64,000 bases of DNA, from NCBI RefSeq assembly GCF_003751945.1, contig NZ_RJKL01000001.1:2170001-2234000 (forward strand), read 5' to 3'. The notes under the pieces are model-generated. The model was not told the origin of the DNA. It was given only the letters and a program-made list of their open reading frames with translations, and searched no databases. This document shows positions 38,004 to 46,431 of this stretch, in pieces. The translations under genes and the position numbers were made by a program. This DNA is from Couchioplanes caeruleus (GTDB lineage: Bacteria; Actinomycetota; Actinomycetes; Mycobacteriales; Micromonosporaceae). Numbering within the stretch: the first letter of the stretch is position 1; the number at the start of each line of letters is the position of its first letter.

Positions 38004-38612
38004 GTGAACAACTCCCGACCCAAGGCCCGGCTGTCGCGGGCACTCGGCATCCCGCTGACGCGCAAGTGCGTGAAGTACTTCGAGCGGCGCCCGTTCCCGC
38101 CCGGCGTGCACGGCCGTGGCCGGCGCAAGCAGTCGGACTACCAGGTGCGACTCCTGGAGAAGCAGCGGCTGCGGCACCAATACAACATCAGCGAGGCCCA
38201 GATGCGCCGGGCGTACGACGACGCGCACCGCAAGGAGGGCAAGACCGGCGAGAACATGGTCGCCCTGCTGGAGAGCCGCCTCGACGCGACCGTGCAGCGC
38301 GCCGGCCTGGCCCGCACCGTCTACCAGGCCCGCCAGCTCGTCGCCCACGGCCACTTCACGGTGGACGGCAAGAAGGTCGACCGCCCGTCCTACCGGCTCA
38401 AGCCCGGCCAGGTGGTCGAGGTCCGCGAGAGCAGCCGGCAGAAGCCGCCGTTCCAGATCGCGGCCACCGGCGCGCACCTCGACGGCCCGACCGCGCCGTA
38501 CCTGTCGACGGTGATCGAGGAGCTGCGCACCACGGTGCTGCGCAAGCCCGAGCGCTCCGAGGTGCCGGTGGTCTGCGACGAGCAGCTCGTCGTCGAGTTC
38601 TACGCCCGCTAA
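38004..38612 (+). CDS. rpsD: Ribosomal protein S4, form without zinc-binding cysteines
   Basis: A 202-residue S4 protein (16S rRNA binder, small-subunit assembly). The S4 RNA-binding domain (ESRLDATVQRAGLARTVYQARQLVAHGHFTVDGKKVD) and the C-terminal VVCDEQLVVEFYAR are intact. The N-terminus has a single Cys (Cys22) where the zinc form has four, so it is the C-minus type. From memory, related actinobacteria often carry another rpsD in the rpsM-rpsK-rpoA cluster, so this may be a paralogue. The GTG has AAGGA 11 nt upstream. Iron boxes lie 30-68 bp before the start. Confidence 0.93.
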   Translation: MNNSRPKARLSRALGIPLTRKCVKYFERRPFPPGVHGRGRRKQSDYQVRLLEKQRLRHQYNISEAQMRRAYDDAHRKEGKTGENMVALLESRLDATVQRAGLARTVYQARQLVAHGHFTVDGKKVDRPSYRLKPGQVVEVRESSRQKPPFQIAATGAHLDGPTAPYLSTVIEELRTTVLRKPERSEVPVVCDEQLVVEFYAR

Positions 38613-38728
38613 GCCGACCGACGCGCCCGCTAAGCCGACCGACGCGCCCGCTCAGCACACCGAAACAGCCGCTGAGCACACCGAGGCGCCCGCTCAGCAC
38701 ATCGAGGCGCCCGCTGAGCACACTGGGA
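38603..38728 (+). repeat. Six 21-bp tandem repeats beginning at the rpsD stop codon
   Basis: The anchor CGCCCGCT (CAGCCGCT in unit 4) recurs at 38603, 38624, 38645, 38666, 38687 and 38708, exactly 21 bp apart. Unit 1 contains the rpsD TAA. In the same frame units 2, 4 and 6 again carry TAA or TGA; units 3 and 5 have TCA instead. Confidence 0.95.
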
Positions 38729-38755
38729 CCCCGGCGCTCGACGACGGCGCCGGGG
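38729..38755. terminator. Bidirectional hairpin between rpsD and an ABC exporter gene
   Basis: A perfect 9-bp stem (CCCCGGCGC / GCGCCGGGG) with a 9-nt loop, located directly between the repeat array and the stop of the convergent ABC gene. No U-tract. Confidence 0.6.
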
Positions 38756-38757
38756 CC

Positions 38758-40530
38758 TCAGTGCGTCTGCTCGAGCCAGCTCGCGTACAGCTTGGCGTAG
38801 ATCGACTCCGGGTCTCGGAGCAGCTCGGCGTGCGGGCCGCGCTGCACCACGCGGCCGGCGTCGACCACGATCACCTCGTCGGCGGACTCGGCCGTGGAGA
38901 GGCGGTGCGCGATCGCCACCGTCGTCCGCCCCCGGGTGACCGCGTCCAGGGCGTGCTGCAGGCGCACCTCGGTGGCCGGGTCGACGGCGCTGGTGGCCTC
39001 GTCCAGCACCAGCAGGTCGGGGTCGGCGACGTACGCCCGCACCAGCGCCACGAGCTGCCGCTCCCCCACGCTCAGCGCCTCGCCGCGCTCACCGACCGGG
39101 GTGGCGAGCCCGCGCGGCAGCCCGGCCAGCCAGTCCGCGAGCCCCAGCTCCGCGAACGCCGCCGTCAGCTCGCCGTCGGTGAGCGCAGGCCGGGCGAAGC
39201 GGATGTTCTCCGCCACGGTCGCGTCGAACAGGAAGCCGTCCTGCGGGACCATGACCACCCGCGAGCGCAGGGAGTCGAAGCGTACGGCGGTCAGCGGCGT
39301 CCCGCCCAGCAGGACCTCGCCGTCGGCCGGGTCCATCAGGCGGGTGAGCAGCTTCGCGAAGGTCGTCTTACCGCTGCCGGTCTCGCCGACCACCGCCACC
39401 TTGGTCCGCGCCGGGATCTCCAGGTCCACCCCGGAGAGCACGACCGGACCGCTCGGATAGCGGTACGAGACGTCGCGGAACCGCACGGACAGCGGCCCGG
39501 CCGGCAGCGCCACGCCGCCGTCGCCCGGGTCGGCCACGTCCGGGCTGACGTCGAGCACGTCCAGCACCCGGCGCCAGCCGGCCACCGCGTTCTGGGCCTC
39601 GTTGAGCACCTCGGTGGCGATCTGCACCGGCTGGATGAACAGGGTCACGAGGAACAGGAAGGCGGTGAGCTTGCCGATGCTGAGCCCGCCGTCCACCCCG
39701 AGCAGCACCCCCACCACCACGGTCGCCGCCAGCGCGGCACCGGCCGCGATCTCGCCGGTCGAGAAGCTGATCACGCTGGTCCGCAGGGCTCGCTGCTGCG
39801 CGACGCGCAGATCCTCGACGGCCGCGTCGAGGCGCTTGCCGGTGCGCCCGGCGACACCGTACGCGCGGATCACGGTGGCGCCGACGACGCTCTCGGCGAC
39901 CACGCCCAGCATGACCCCGGTGCGTTCCCGCACGACCCGGTAGGCGCCGGCGAGCCGCCGCTGGAACAGCCGGATCACGATGACCGCCGGCACGAACGCG
40001 GCGAAGACCACCAGGGTGAGCTGCCACGAGTAAACGATCATGACGACGGTGGTGACCACCACCTGACCACTGCTCAGCAGCAGCATGACGCCGCCGGTCT
40101 GCAGGAACTGGGTGATCTGGTCGACGTCGCCGGTGACCCGGGAGACCAGCGAGCCGCGCCGCTCCGACTGCTGGTGCAGCATGGACAGGTCGTGAATGTG
40201 CCGGAACGTACGGGAGCGCAGCCCGGCCAGGGCGGTCTCGCTGACCGTGAACAGCCGGCGCGTCATCGCGTACCCGCAGGCGGTGGAGACCGCGAGCACC
40301 GCGAGGGTGAGCAGGACGATCAGGCCGACCGTGCCCAGATCCGGGCCGCCCGGCGCGCGGATGCCGCGGTCGATGCCCTGCTGGACCGCGATCGGCACGG
40401 CGACCCGGCCGGCCATGGACACGAACGCCAGCGCCAGGGTCCCGGCGAGCCCGGGCCGCAGCTCGGGCGAGAGCGCGATGCCGCGCCGCAGGGTGGCGAG
40501 CATCCCCTCCTCGACGACGGCCACGGTCAT
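38758..40530 (-). CDS. Heterodimeric ABC exporter, subunit with the catalytic ATP site
   Basis: A 590-residue fused exporter half: six transmembrane helices (1-320) and an ATPase domain. Walker A is GETGSGKTT, Walker B is LLVLDEATSAVDP with the catalytic Glu, and the switch His is present (IAHRLST). Its signature, however, is LSVGERQL rather than LSGGQ. This is the complement of its partner's defects, so the pair has one full and one degenerate ATP site. Its ATG overlaps the partner's stop (ATGA). Substrate unknown (drug or lipid export likely). Confidence 0.92.
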   Translation of the reverse strand: MTVAVVEEGMLATLRRGIALSPELRPGLAGTLALAFVSMAGRVAVPIAVQQGIDRGIRAPGGPDLGTVGLIVLLTLAVLAVSTACGYAMTRRLFTVSETALAGLRSRTFRHIHDLSMLHQQSERRGSLVSRVTGDVDQITQFLQTGGVMLLLSSGQVVVTTVVMIVYSWQLTLVVFAAFVPAVIVIRLFQRRLAGAYRVVRERTGVMLGVVAESVVGATVIRAYGVAGRTGKRLDAAVEDLRVAQQRALRTSVISFSTGEIAAGAALAATVVVGVLLGVDGGLSIGKLTAFLFLVTLFIQPVQIATEVLNEAQNAVAGWRRVLDVLDVSPDVADPGDGGVALPAGPLSVRFRDVSYRYPSGPVVLSGVDLEIPARTKVAVVGETGSGKTTFAKLLTRLMDPADGEVLLGGTPLTAVRFDSLRSRVVMVPQDGFLFDATVAENIRFARPALTDGELTAAFAELGLADWLAGLPRGLATPVGERGEALSVGERQLVALVRAYVADPDLLVLDEATSAVDPATEVRLQHALDAVTRGRTTVAIAHRLSTAESADEVIVVDAGRVVQRGPHAELLRDPESIYAKLYASWLEQTH

Positions 40531-42314
40531 GGCTGCACCACCTCGGCGGCGTGGGTCTTCTCGTACGCGGTGACGAGCGCGCGGTAGCCGGGCTCGTTCT
40601 CCATCAGCAGCGCGTGGGTTCCGGTGGCGACGACCTTGCCGTCCTCCAGGTAGACCACCTCGTCGGCGAGCGCGATCGTGGCCCGCCGGTAGGCGACCAC
40701 GAGGATCGAGGCACCGGCGTCGGCGCCGCGCAGCGACGCCAGGATCGCCGCCTCGACCCGCGGGTCGACGGCGCTGGTGGCGTCGTCCAGCACCAGCAGG
40801 CGCGGCCGGCCGGCCAGGGCCCGGGCCAGGGTGAGCCGCTGCCGCTGGCCGCCCGAGAGCGAGGTGCCGCGCTCGCCGACCGCGGTCTCCAGCGCCTCCG
40901 GCAGGTTCGCGACGAAGCCGTCGGCCTCGGCCAGCCGCAGGGCCGCCCACGCCGCGGCCTCGTCGACGCCCTCGCGGTCCAGCGTCACGTTGCCGCGGAC
41001 GGTGTCGTCGAAGACGAACGGCACCTGCGGCACGAGCGCGGTCGCCGCGGCCAGGGCCCGTTCGCTGAGGTCGGGCAGCGGGGTGCCGTCCAGCCGGACC
41101 GTGCCGCTGTCCGGGTCGACCAGGCGTACGGCCAGCGAGGCGATCGTGGATTTGCCGGAGCCGGTCGCGCCGACCAGGGCCACCGTCCGGCCGGCCGGGA
41201 CGGTGAAGGAGACGTCGTGCAGGACCTCGGCGTCCTCGCCGTACGCGAAGTGGACCTGGTCGAAGGTGAGCGCCGCCGGGCCGTGACCCACCGGCTCGAC
41301 CGGCCCGTACGCGAGGTCGCCGTCGGCCGCGAGCACGGCCTGGACCCGCTCCCATCCGGCGACGCTGCGCGGCAGCTCGGCGACCACCCAGCCGATCGCG
41401 CGGACCGGGAACGCCAGGACGGTGAAGAGGAACGCGACGCTGACCAGCTCGGCGACGCTGAGCGCGCCGGTCTGCAGCCGCCAGGCGCCGAGCAGCAGCA
41501 CGGCCAGGGTGCCGACGCTGGGCAGGCTGTCCATCAGCGGGTCGAAGAGGCCGCGCAGCCGGCCGACGGAGATGAGCGCGTCGCGCAGCTCGGTGACCTG
41601 CTCACGGAAGCGCCGCGCCTCGTCTGCCTCGCGGCCCATGGTCTTGACCACCAGGGCGCCGTCGAAGCTCTCGTGCGCGACCGCGCTCACCTTGGCCCGC
41701 AGCCGCTGGGCGCGGATCTGCCGCGGCGACATGCGGCGGGAGTAGACGAGGTTGAGGCCGAAAAGCGCCGGGAAGAGGGCCACGCCGACCAGGGCGAGCA
41801 CCCAGTCGGTGACGAACAGCGACACCATCGCGGCGAAGATCATGACGATCGTCCCGACCGCGAACGGCAGCGGGGCGATCGGGACGAAGGCGGCCTCCAC
41901 GTCGGAGTTCGCGTTCGACAGCAGCGTGCCGGTGGCGTGCCGCTGGTGCCAGGCCGGCGGCAGGGAGAGGTAGCGCCGGGTGACCGCTCGTCGGTAGCGC
42001 GCCTGCAGCCGGAACTGCATGAAGCCCGCGCCGAGCCGGCGGCCGAAGATCGCGGCGACGCGCAGGACGGCGATGCCGAGAAACACCGCCGCGATCGTCG
42101 CCAGGACGGCCGTGCCGGCGCGGCGCTCGGTGAAGGCGGGCACGACCACGTGACCGATGACGGCGCCGACGACGTACGCGTTGGCGATGACGAGCAGCCC
42201 GAAGAGGCTGCTGCCGACGGTGCCGATCACGAAGAGGCGGGGTTCGGTGCGGATCGCGCGACCGAGGACGCGAAGGCCGCGGCCCAGCACGTCACGGCTG
42301 GCCTTCTTGGTCAA
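40527..42314 (-). CDS. Heterodimeric ABC exporter, subunit with the degenerate ATP site
   Basis: A 595-residue exporter half with six transmembrane helices then an ATPase domain. Walker A (GATGSGKST) and signature (LSGGQRQRLTLARAL) are canonical, but Walker B ends LDDATSAVDP (Asp for the catalytic Glu) and the switch His is replaced (VVAYRRAT). The frame is open to 42476; the TTG at 42314 is chosen because GGGGCGGGG lies just upstream and LTKKASRDVLGRGLRVLGRA is the likely natural N-terminus. The upstream part is Gly/Pro-rich and less convincing. First gene of a two-gene operon. Confidence 0.9.
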   Translation of the reverse strand: MTKKASRDVLGRGLRVLGRAIRTEPRLFVIGTVGSSLFGLLVIANAYVVGAVIGHVVVPAFTERRAGTAVLATIAAVFLGIAVLRVAAIFGRRLGAGFMQFRLQARYRRAVTRRYLSLPPAWHQRHATGTLLSNANSDVEAAFVPIAPLPFAVGTIVMIFAAMVSLFVTDWVLALVGVALFPALFGLNLVYSRRMSPRQIRAQRLRAKVSAVAHESFDGALVVKTMGREADEARRFREQVTELRDALISVGRLRGLFDPLMDSLPSVGTLAVLLLGAWRLQTGALSVAELVSVAFLFTVLAFPVRAIGWVVAELPRSVAGWERVQAVLAADGDLAYGPVEPVGHGPAALTFDQVHFAYGEDAEVLHDVSFTVPAGRTVALVGATGSGKSTIASLAVRLVDPDSGTVRLDGTPLPDLSERALAAATALVPQVPFVFDDTVRGNVTLDREGVDEAAAWAALRLAEADGFVANLPEALETAVGERGTSLSGGQRQRLTLARALAGRPRLLVLDDATSAVDPRVEAAILASLRGADAGASILVVAYRRATIALADEVVYLEDGKVVATGTHALLMENEPGYRALVTAYEKTHAAEVVQP

Positions 42315-42470
42315 GATCCCCGCCCCTGGTAAGTCCCCGCCGGCCGTTCCAGCCTTACCAATCCATCCTGCCGAACCTCCCGTCCATTGCCACGGGATTT
42401 CCATTGTGTCTGCCGTTACACCCGGGCGCAGCCCCGCGGCGGCCGTCGGGCGGATCGTCCCGGTCCTGCC

Positions 42471-42476
42471 TACCAT
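42471..42476 (+). promoter_or_regulatory. -10 box of a leaderless gene
   Basis: TACCAT ends 7 nt before the ATG at 42484, which lacks a ribosome site. Confidence 0.45.
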
Positions 42477-42483
42477 CGCCTCT

Positions 42484-43101
42484 ATGAGTGACTATGCGCG
42501 TACGGAACGGTCGCTGCTCGCCGGCCTGCTGCTCGAGGTGGGCCCGGACGCGCCCACCCTGTGCGCCGGCTGGACCGCCCGCGACCTCGCCGCCCATCTC
42601 GTCGTCCGCGAGCGCCGCCCGGATGCGATGGTCGGCGCCCTGGTCCCGCCGCTGGCCGGGCACACCGAGCACGTCCGGCGGGCCACCGCCGCCCGGCAGT
42701 ACGCCGACGTGGTCCACGACGTGCGCAACCCGCCCTGGTGGAGCCCGCTCAGCAACCCCTTGACCGACGAGCTCGCCAACACCGTCGAGTTCTTCATCCA
42801 CCACGAGGACGTCCGCCGGGCCCGCCCGGACTGGGAACCACGACAGCTTCCCCACGGCCACCAGGCCGCGCTCTGGCGGGCGGCGAGGTTCACCGGGCGG
42901 CTCACCCTGCGCCGCCTGCGCCGGCCGGTCCGCGTGCAGGCGCCGGGCTTCGGCGAGTTCCAGGTCGGCGACGGCACGCCGGCCACCGTCCTGACCGGCG
43001 CCCCGGGCGAGCTCGCGCTCTTCCTCGCCGGCCGGCAGCAGGTCGCGCGGGTCGACGTGACCGGCGACGAGAGCATCCGCACCGCGCGGCTGAGCATGTA
43101 G
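42484..43101 (+). CDS. TIGR03085-type DinB-like metal-binding protein
   Basis: A 205-residue four-helix protein of the mycothiol-dependent maleylpyruvate isomerase / DinB superfamily. WTARDLAAHLVVRERRPD contains the first metal-ligand region, and NTVEFFIHHEDVRRARP is the characteristic second, as in the TIGR03085 group. Members bind a divalent metal; some use mycothiol as cofactor. The actual reaction is unknown. The ATG follows a -10 box by 7 nt, so it is probably leaderless. Confidence 0.85.
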   Translation: MSDYARTERSLLAGLLLEVGPDAPTLCAGWTARDLAAHLVVRERRPDAMVGALVPPLAGHTEHVRRATAARQYADVVHDVRNPPWWSPLSNPLTDELANTVEFFIHHEDVRRARPDWEPRQLPHGHQAALWRAARFTGRLTLRRLRRPVRVQAPGFGEFQVGDGTPATVLTGAPGELALFLAGRQQVARVDVTGDESIRTARLSM

Positions 43102-43155
43102 ATCGGCCCCTCCGACCGGCGCGGAATTGGCTCGGAACCGGAGTCGATCGACGCC

Positions 43156-43161
43156 TACCGT
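43156..43161 (+). promoter_or_regulatory. -10 box of the APC permease gene
   Basis: TACCGT ends 6 nt before the ATG at 43168; leaderless start predicted. Confidence 0.4.
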
Positions 43162-43167
43162 GGGCGC

Positions 43168-44466
43168 ATGATCTCCACCGGCACCCTGTCCCGGGCGCAG
43201 GGCACCGCGCTCTGCGTCGGCGCCGTCCTCGGCACCGGCGTCATCTCCATGCCGGCGCTGGCCGCCGAGGTGGCCGGGCCGGCCTCGCTGCTCGCCTGGC
43301 TCGCCCTGATCCTGCTGTCGGCGCCGCTGGCGTGGACCTTCGCCGCGCTCGGGGCCCGCCATCCGGACGGCGGCGGGGTGTCCACGTACGTCCGGCTCGC
43401 CTTCGGCCCGCGCGCCGCCGCGGCGGTGGGCTGGTGCTTCTACTTCGCCGTGCCGCTGGGCGCGCCCGCGGCCGCCGCCTTCGCGGGCGGGTACGTCGCC
43501 GACGTCGTGGGCGGCGGCCGCGCCACGGTCGTCGCGACGTTCCTGGGCGTGCTGGGCGTCGTCGCCACGATGAACTGGTTCGGGCTGCAGATCTCCGGCC
43601 GGGTGCAGCTCTACCTCACCGCCGTCCTCGCCACGCTGCTGGTCGTCGCCGTCGTGGCGGCCCTGCCGCACGCCCGCCTGGCCAACCTCACGCCGTTCGC
43701 CCCGCACGGCTGGGCCGGGGTCGGCGCCGCGGCGGCCATCCTGGTCTGGGGCTTCGCGGGTTGGGAGGCCGTCTCGTCGCTGTCGGGCGAATACCGCGAC
43801 CCGCGCCGGGACGTGCCCCGGGCCACCGCCGCGGCCGTGCTCGTCGTGGGCGTGCTGTACCTGGCCGTGGCCGCGGCGAGCGTGCTCGTGCTCGGCCCGG
43901 CCGTCGGCGACAGCCCGGCGCCCCTCGCCGACCTGCTCGCCGCCGGGATCGGCGGGCCGGTCCGCGCGGTCACCGCGGTCGTCGCCGTGCTGCTGACCAT
44001 CGGCGCGGTGAACGCGTACCTCGCCGGGGCGTCGCGGCTCGGGGTCGCCCTGGCCCGCGACGGCGCGCTGCCCGCCGGGCCGGTCCGGACCCCGCGCCGG
44101 TCGCTGGCCGTCGTGACCGCCGGGAGTCTGGTGGCGATGCTGCTGCCGATCAGCCTGCACACCTCGATGCTCTTGGTCACCGGTTGCTTCACGCTCGTGT
44201 ACGTCCTGGGCACCGCGGCCGCGCTCCGGCTGCTTCCCCGGGGCTGGTCGCGCCGCGGCGCCGGCCTGGCGTTCGTGGCGACCCTGGGCCTCCTGGTCCT
44301 CAACGGCCCGCCCGCCCTGCTCAGCCTGATCGTCGCCGCCGGCGCGGTCGCCTACGCTTCCCGGCCCCGGCGCAGCACTTCACCGAAGATTCCCAGCCCC
44401 TCGTCCAGCAGTGCCGGGTCGATCGCGCCGAAGCCGAACACGAACCCGGTCGAGTCGCTGCCGTAG
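43168..44466 (+). CDS. APC-superfamily amino-acid permease
   Basis: A 432-residue permease with about 11-12 transmembrane helices. GTGVISMPALAAEVAGPASLLAW is the APC substrate-binding helix 1 signature, and WGFAGWEAVSSLSGEYRDPRRDVPRA is the conserved loop after helix 6. The last ~35 residues (SRPRRSTSPKIPSPSSS onward) are hydrophilic and read antisense through the 3' end of the convergent MocR gene, a 115-nt overlap; this tail may be a secondary extension. Substrate unknown; it resembles YjeH-like exporters in size. Confidence 0.88.
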   Translation: MISTGTLSRAQGTALCVGAVLGTGVISMPALAAEVAGPASLLAWLALILLSAPLAWTFAALGARHPDGGGVSTYVRLAFGPRAAAAVGWCFYFAVPLGAPAAAAFAGGYVADVVGGGRATVVATFLGVLGVVATMNWFGLQISGRVQLYLTAVLATLLVVAVVAALPHARLANLTPFAPHGWAGVGAAAAILVWGFAGWEAVSSLSGEYRDPRRDVPRATAAAVLVVGVLYLAVAAASVLVLGPAVGDSPAPLADLLAAGIGGPVRAVTAVVAVLLTIGAVNAYLAGASRLGVALARDGALPAGPVRTPRRSLAVVTAGSLVAMLLPISLHTSMLLVTGCFTLVYVLGTAAALRLLPRGWSRRGAGLAFVATLGLLVLNGPPALLSLIVAAGAVAYASRPRRSTSPKIPSPSSSSAGSIAPKPNTNPVESLP

Positions 44467-45755
44467 GCGCCGAGATCCTCCACCGCGACGCCCCGGGCGG
44501 CGGCCGCGGCGACGGTCCGGGCCGACCCGGGCGCCAGCGCGGTCACGTGCAGCCCCGCCGCCGACGGGACGACCTCGAGCCCGGGACACGCGCGCAACGC
44601 CGCGACGATGCGGTCGTGGCGCGCGGCGTACGCCTTCACCGCCCGGCGCACGTGCCGGGCCAACTGTCCCTCGTCGATGAAGCGGGCCAGGGCGGCCTGC
44701 ACGGCGATCTGCCCGAACCCGTCGCCGAGCTGCCGCGCCGCCGCCAGCGCACCGCGCAGGGCGGCCGGGGCGAGCACGAAGCCCGTACGCACGCTGGGCA
44801 GCATGGTCTTGGAGAAGGTGCCGACGTATAGGACGCGTCCGGTGCCGTCGAGTCCGTACAGCGGTTCCAGCGGCCGGGCAGAGAACCGGAACTCGGTGTC
44901 GTAGTCGTCCTCGACCACCGCGGCCTGCCGCCGGGCCGCCCAGTCCAGCAGCGCCTGCCGCCGGGCGACGCTCATGACCCGGCCCAGCGGAAACTGGTGC
45001 GACGGCGTCGTGTAGACCACCCGGGCGGCCCGCGGCAGCGCGTCGACCACCAGGCCCTCGGCATCCACGGGTACGCCGACCACGCGCGCACCCTGCGAGG
45101 CGAACAACCGCCGCGCCGGCGGGTAGCCGGGCTCCTCGACCGCCACGACGTCACCGGGACGCAGCAGCACCCGTCCGATCAGGTCGAGCGCGTGCTGAGC
45201 GCCGTTGGTGACCAGCACGTCGTCGGTCCCGGCCCGCAGCGACCGGGAGTAGCCCAGGTAACGGGCGATCGCCGAGCGCAGCGCCGGATGGCCGGCGGGA
45301 TCGGCGTACCCGCCGGGATCATGGGCGCGCAGCCGCAGCTCGGCCGCCACGAGCCGACGCCACGACTCGAACGGGAACAGCCGCGCGTCCGGGATGCCGG
45401 TACGGAAGTCGTACCGCGGCGCGGGCGTGCCGGCGCTCGTGGGCAACGGGTCGAAGGTCCAGCCCGCCCGGGGCCGCAGCGGGTCGGCCGGGGCCCGGCG
45501 CGGCACGGGCGCGGTGGCGACGGGGGCCACGAACGTGCCCGATCCCGTCCGCGCCACCAGGGAACCCTCGGCGACGAGCCGTTCGTACGCCGTGGCCACG
45601 CTGTTGCGCGCCACGCCCAGGTCGGCGGCGAGTACCCGGGTCGCCGGCAACCGGTGTCCCACGGGCAGCCGGCCGTCCGCGATCGCCCGCCGGATCGCGC
45701 GGTAGACCTGGACCGTCGTCCCGTCCGTGCCGTCCAGGCTGATGATCAGGTCCAC
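44352..45755 (-). CDS. MocR-type PLP-dependent regulator (PdxR-like)
   Basis: A 467-residue fusion of a GntR winged helix (residues 12-75: [49 protein letters not shown]) with an aminotransferase-like domain. The PLP lysine lies in YVGTFSKTMLPSVRTGFVL and the VVEDDYDTEFRF block is also typical. The GTG at 45755 has GGAG 9 nt upstream. An open frame extends 147 codons further but is low-complexity. Relatives control vitamin B6 or amino-acid genes; the target here is not evident. Convergent with the APC permease. Confidence 0.9.
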   Translation of the reverse strand: MDLIISLDGTDGTTVQVYRAIRRAIADGRLPVGHRLPATRVLAADLGVARNSVATAYERLVAEGSLVARTGSGTFVAPVATAPVPRRAPADPLRPRAGWTFDPLPTSAGTPAPRYDFRTGIPDARLFPFESWRRLVAAELRLRAHDPGGYADPAGHPALRSAIARYLGYSRSLRAGTDDVLVTNGAQHALDLIGRVLLRPGDVVAVEEPGYPPARRLFASQGARVVGVPVDAEGLVVDALPRAARVVYTTPSHQFPLGRVMSVARRQALLDWAARRQAAVVEDDYDTEFRFSARPLEPLYGLDGTGRVLYVGTFSKTMLPSVRTGFVLAPAALRGALAAARQLGDGFGQIAVQAALARFIDEGQLARHVRRAVKAYAARHDRIVAALRACPGLEVVPSAAGLHVTALAPGSARTVAAAAARGVAVEDLGAYGSDSTGFVFGFGAIDPALLDEGLGIFGEVLRRGREA

Positions 45756-46431
45756 GTGCCCATTCTCCGATGTCACCGAAAAGATCGCCGGGATCGGCGT
45801 GCTCGGCGCCGGCCTGACGTCGGACGGCACCAGTCCGCGCAGCGAGGCCCCGGTGGCCCGCGAGCTGGCGGAACTGCCGCCCTCCGCGGTGTCCGCCCCG
45901 TCGGCCGGGCAGCCGTCGTCCACCCGGCCCGGTTCGCCGTCTGCGCGGCCCCGGCCGTCGTCCACGCGTCCGTCGTCCGCGCAGCCGTCGTCCGCACGGC
46001 CCGGGACCCCGGGGTCCGCGCAGCCGGGCCGGCCGGCCGCCGGCACCAGCCGCACCCTGACCACCCGGGGTGGCACTGTCGTCGCCCGCTGTGATTCCGC
46101 CACCCCCGAAATCGTCTCCATGTCCCCGGCGCGGGCTTCTCTCTGCACGAGCAGGAGGGTGACGAGGGCGAGTTCCGCAGCACCTCCGACAACCACGACC
46201 GGGTGCGGTTCACGGTCGTCTGCTCGGGCGGCCGCCCCTCCCTCGAGACGCGCTGATCCCGCATTGACGAAGTTTGCCGAAAGTTGTTGAGCCGTTTTGT
46301 GTCCGCAATGCGTACTGACCGGCGGATAGGATTGATCAGGGGATCCACGAGACTCTGGTGTTCACACCTACCGAGGCAATACTCTCCGGTAACACGGCTG
46401 TAACCCCCTTAGACGCAAAAGGCGGCGCCTT
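45756..46431. other. Long intergenic region with low-complexity repeats
   Basis: 676 bp between the divergent MocR and acyl-CoA synthetase genes. Positions 45905-46015 hold a decaying repeat of GCCGTCGTCC-like units. Open frames on both strands cross it but are Ser/Arg/Pro- or Asp/Gly-rich. From about 46255 base composition drops (more A/T), and TAGGAT at 46327-46332 is the best -10 candidate for the synthetase gene. Confidence 0.5.

Noticed and set aside
38603..38728. Possible CRISPR array (regular 21-bp spacing)
   Set aside because: The units abut with no unique spacers, and no cas genes are present; it is a simple tandem repeat.
45727..46290. 187-codon plus-strand ORF upstream of the acyl-CoA synthetase gene
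   Set aside because: Ser/Arg/Pro low complexity with a start inside the MocR gene and no ribosome site.
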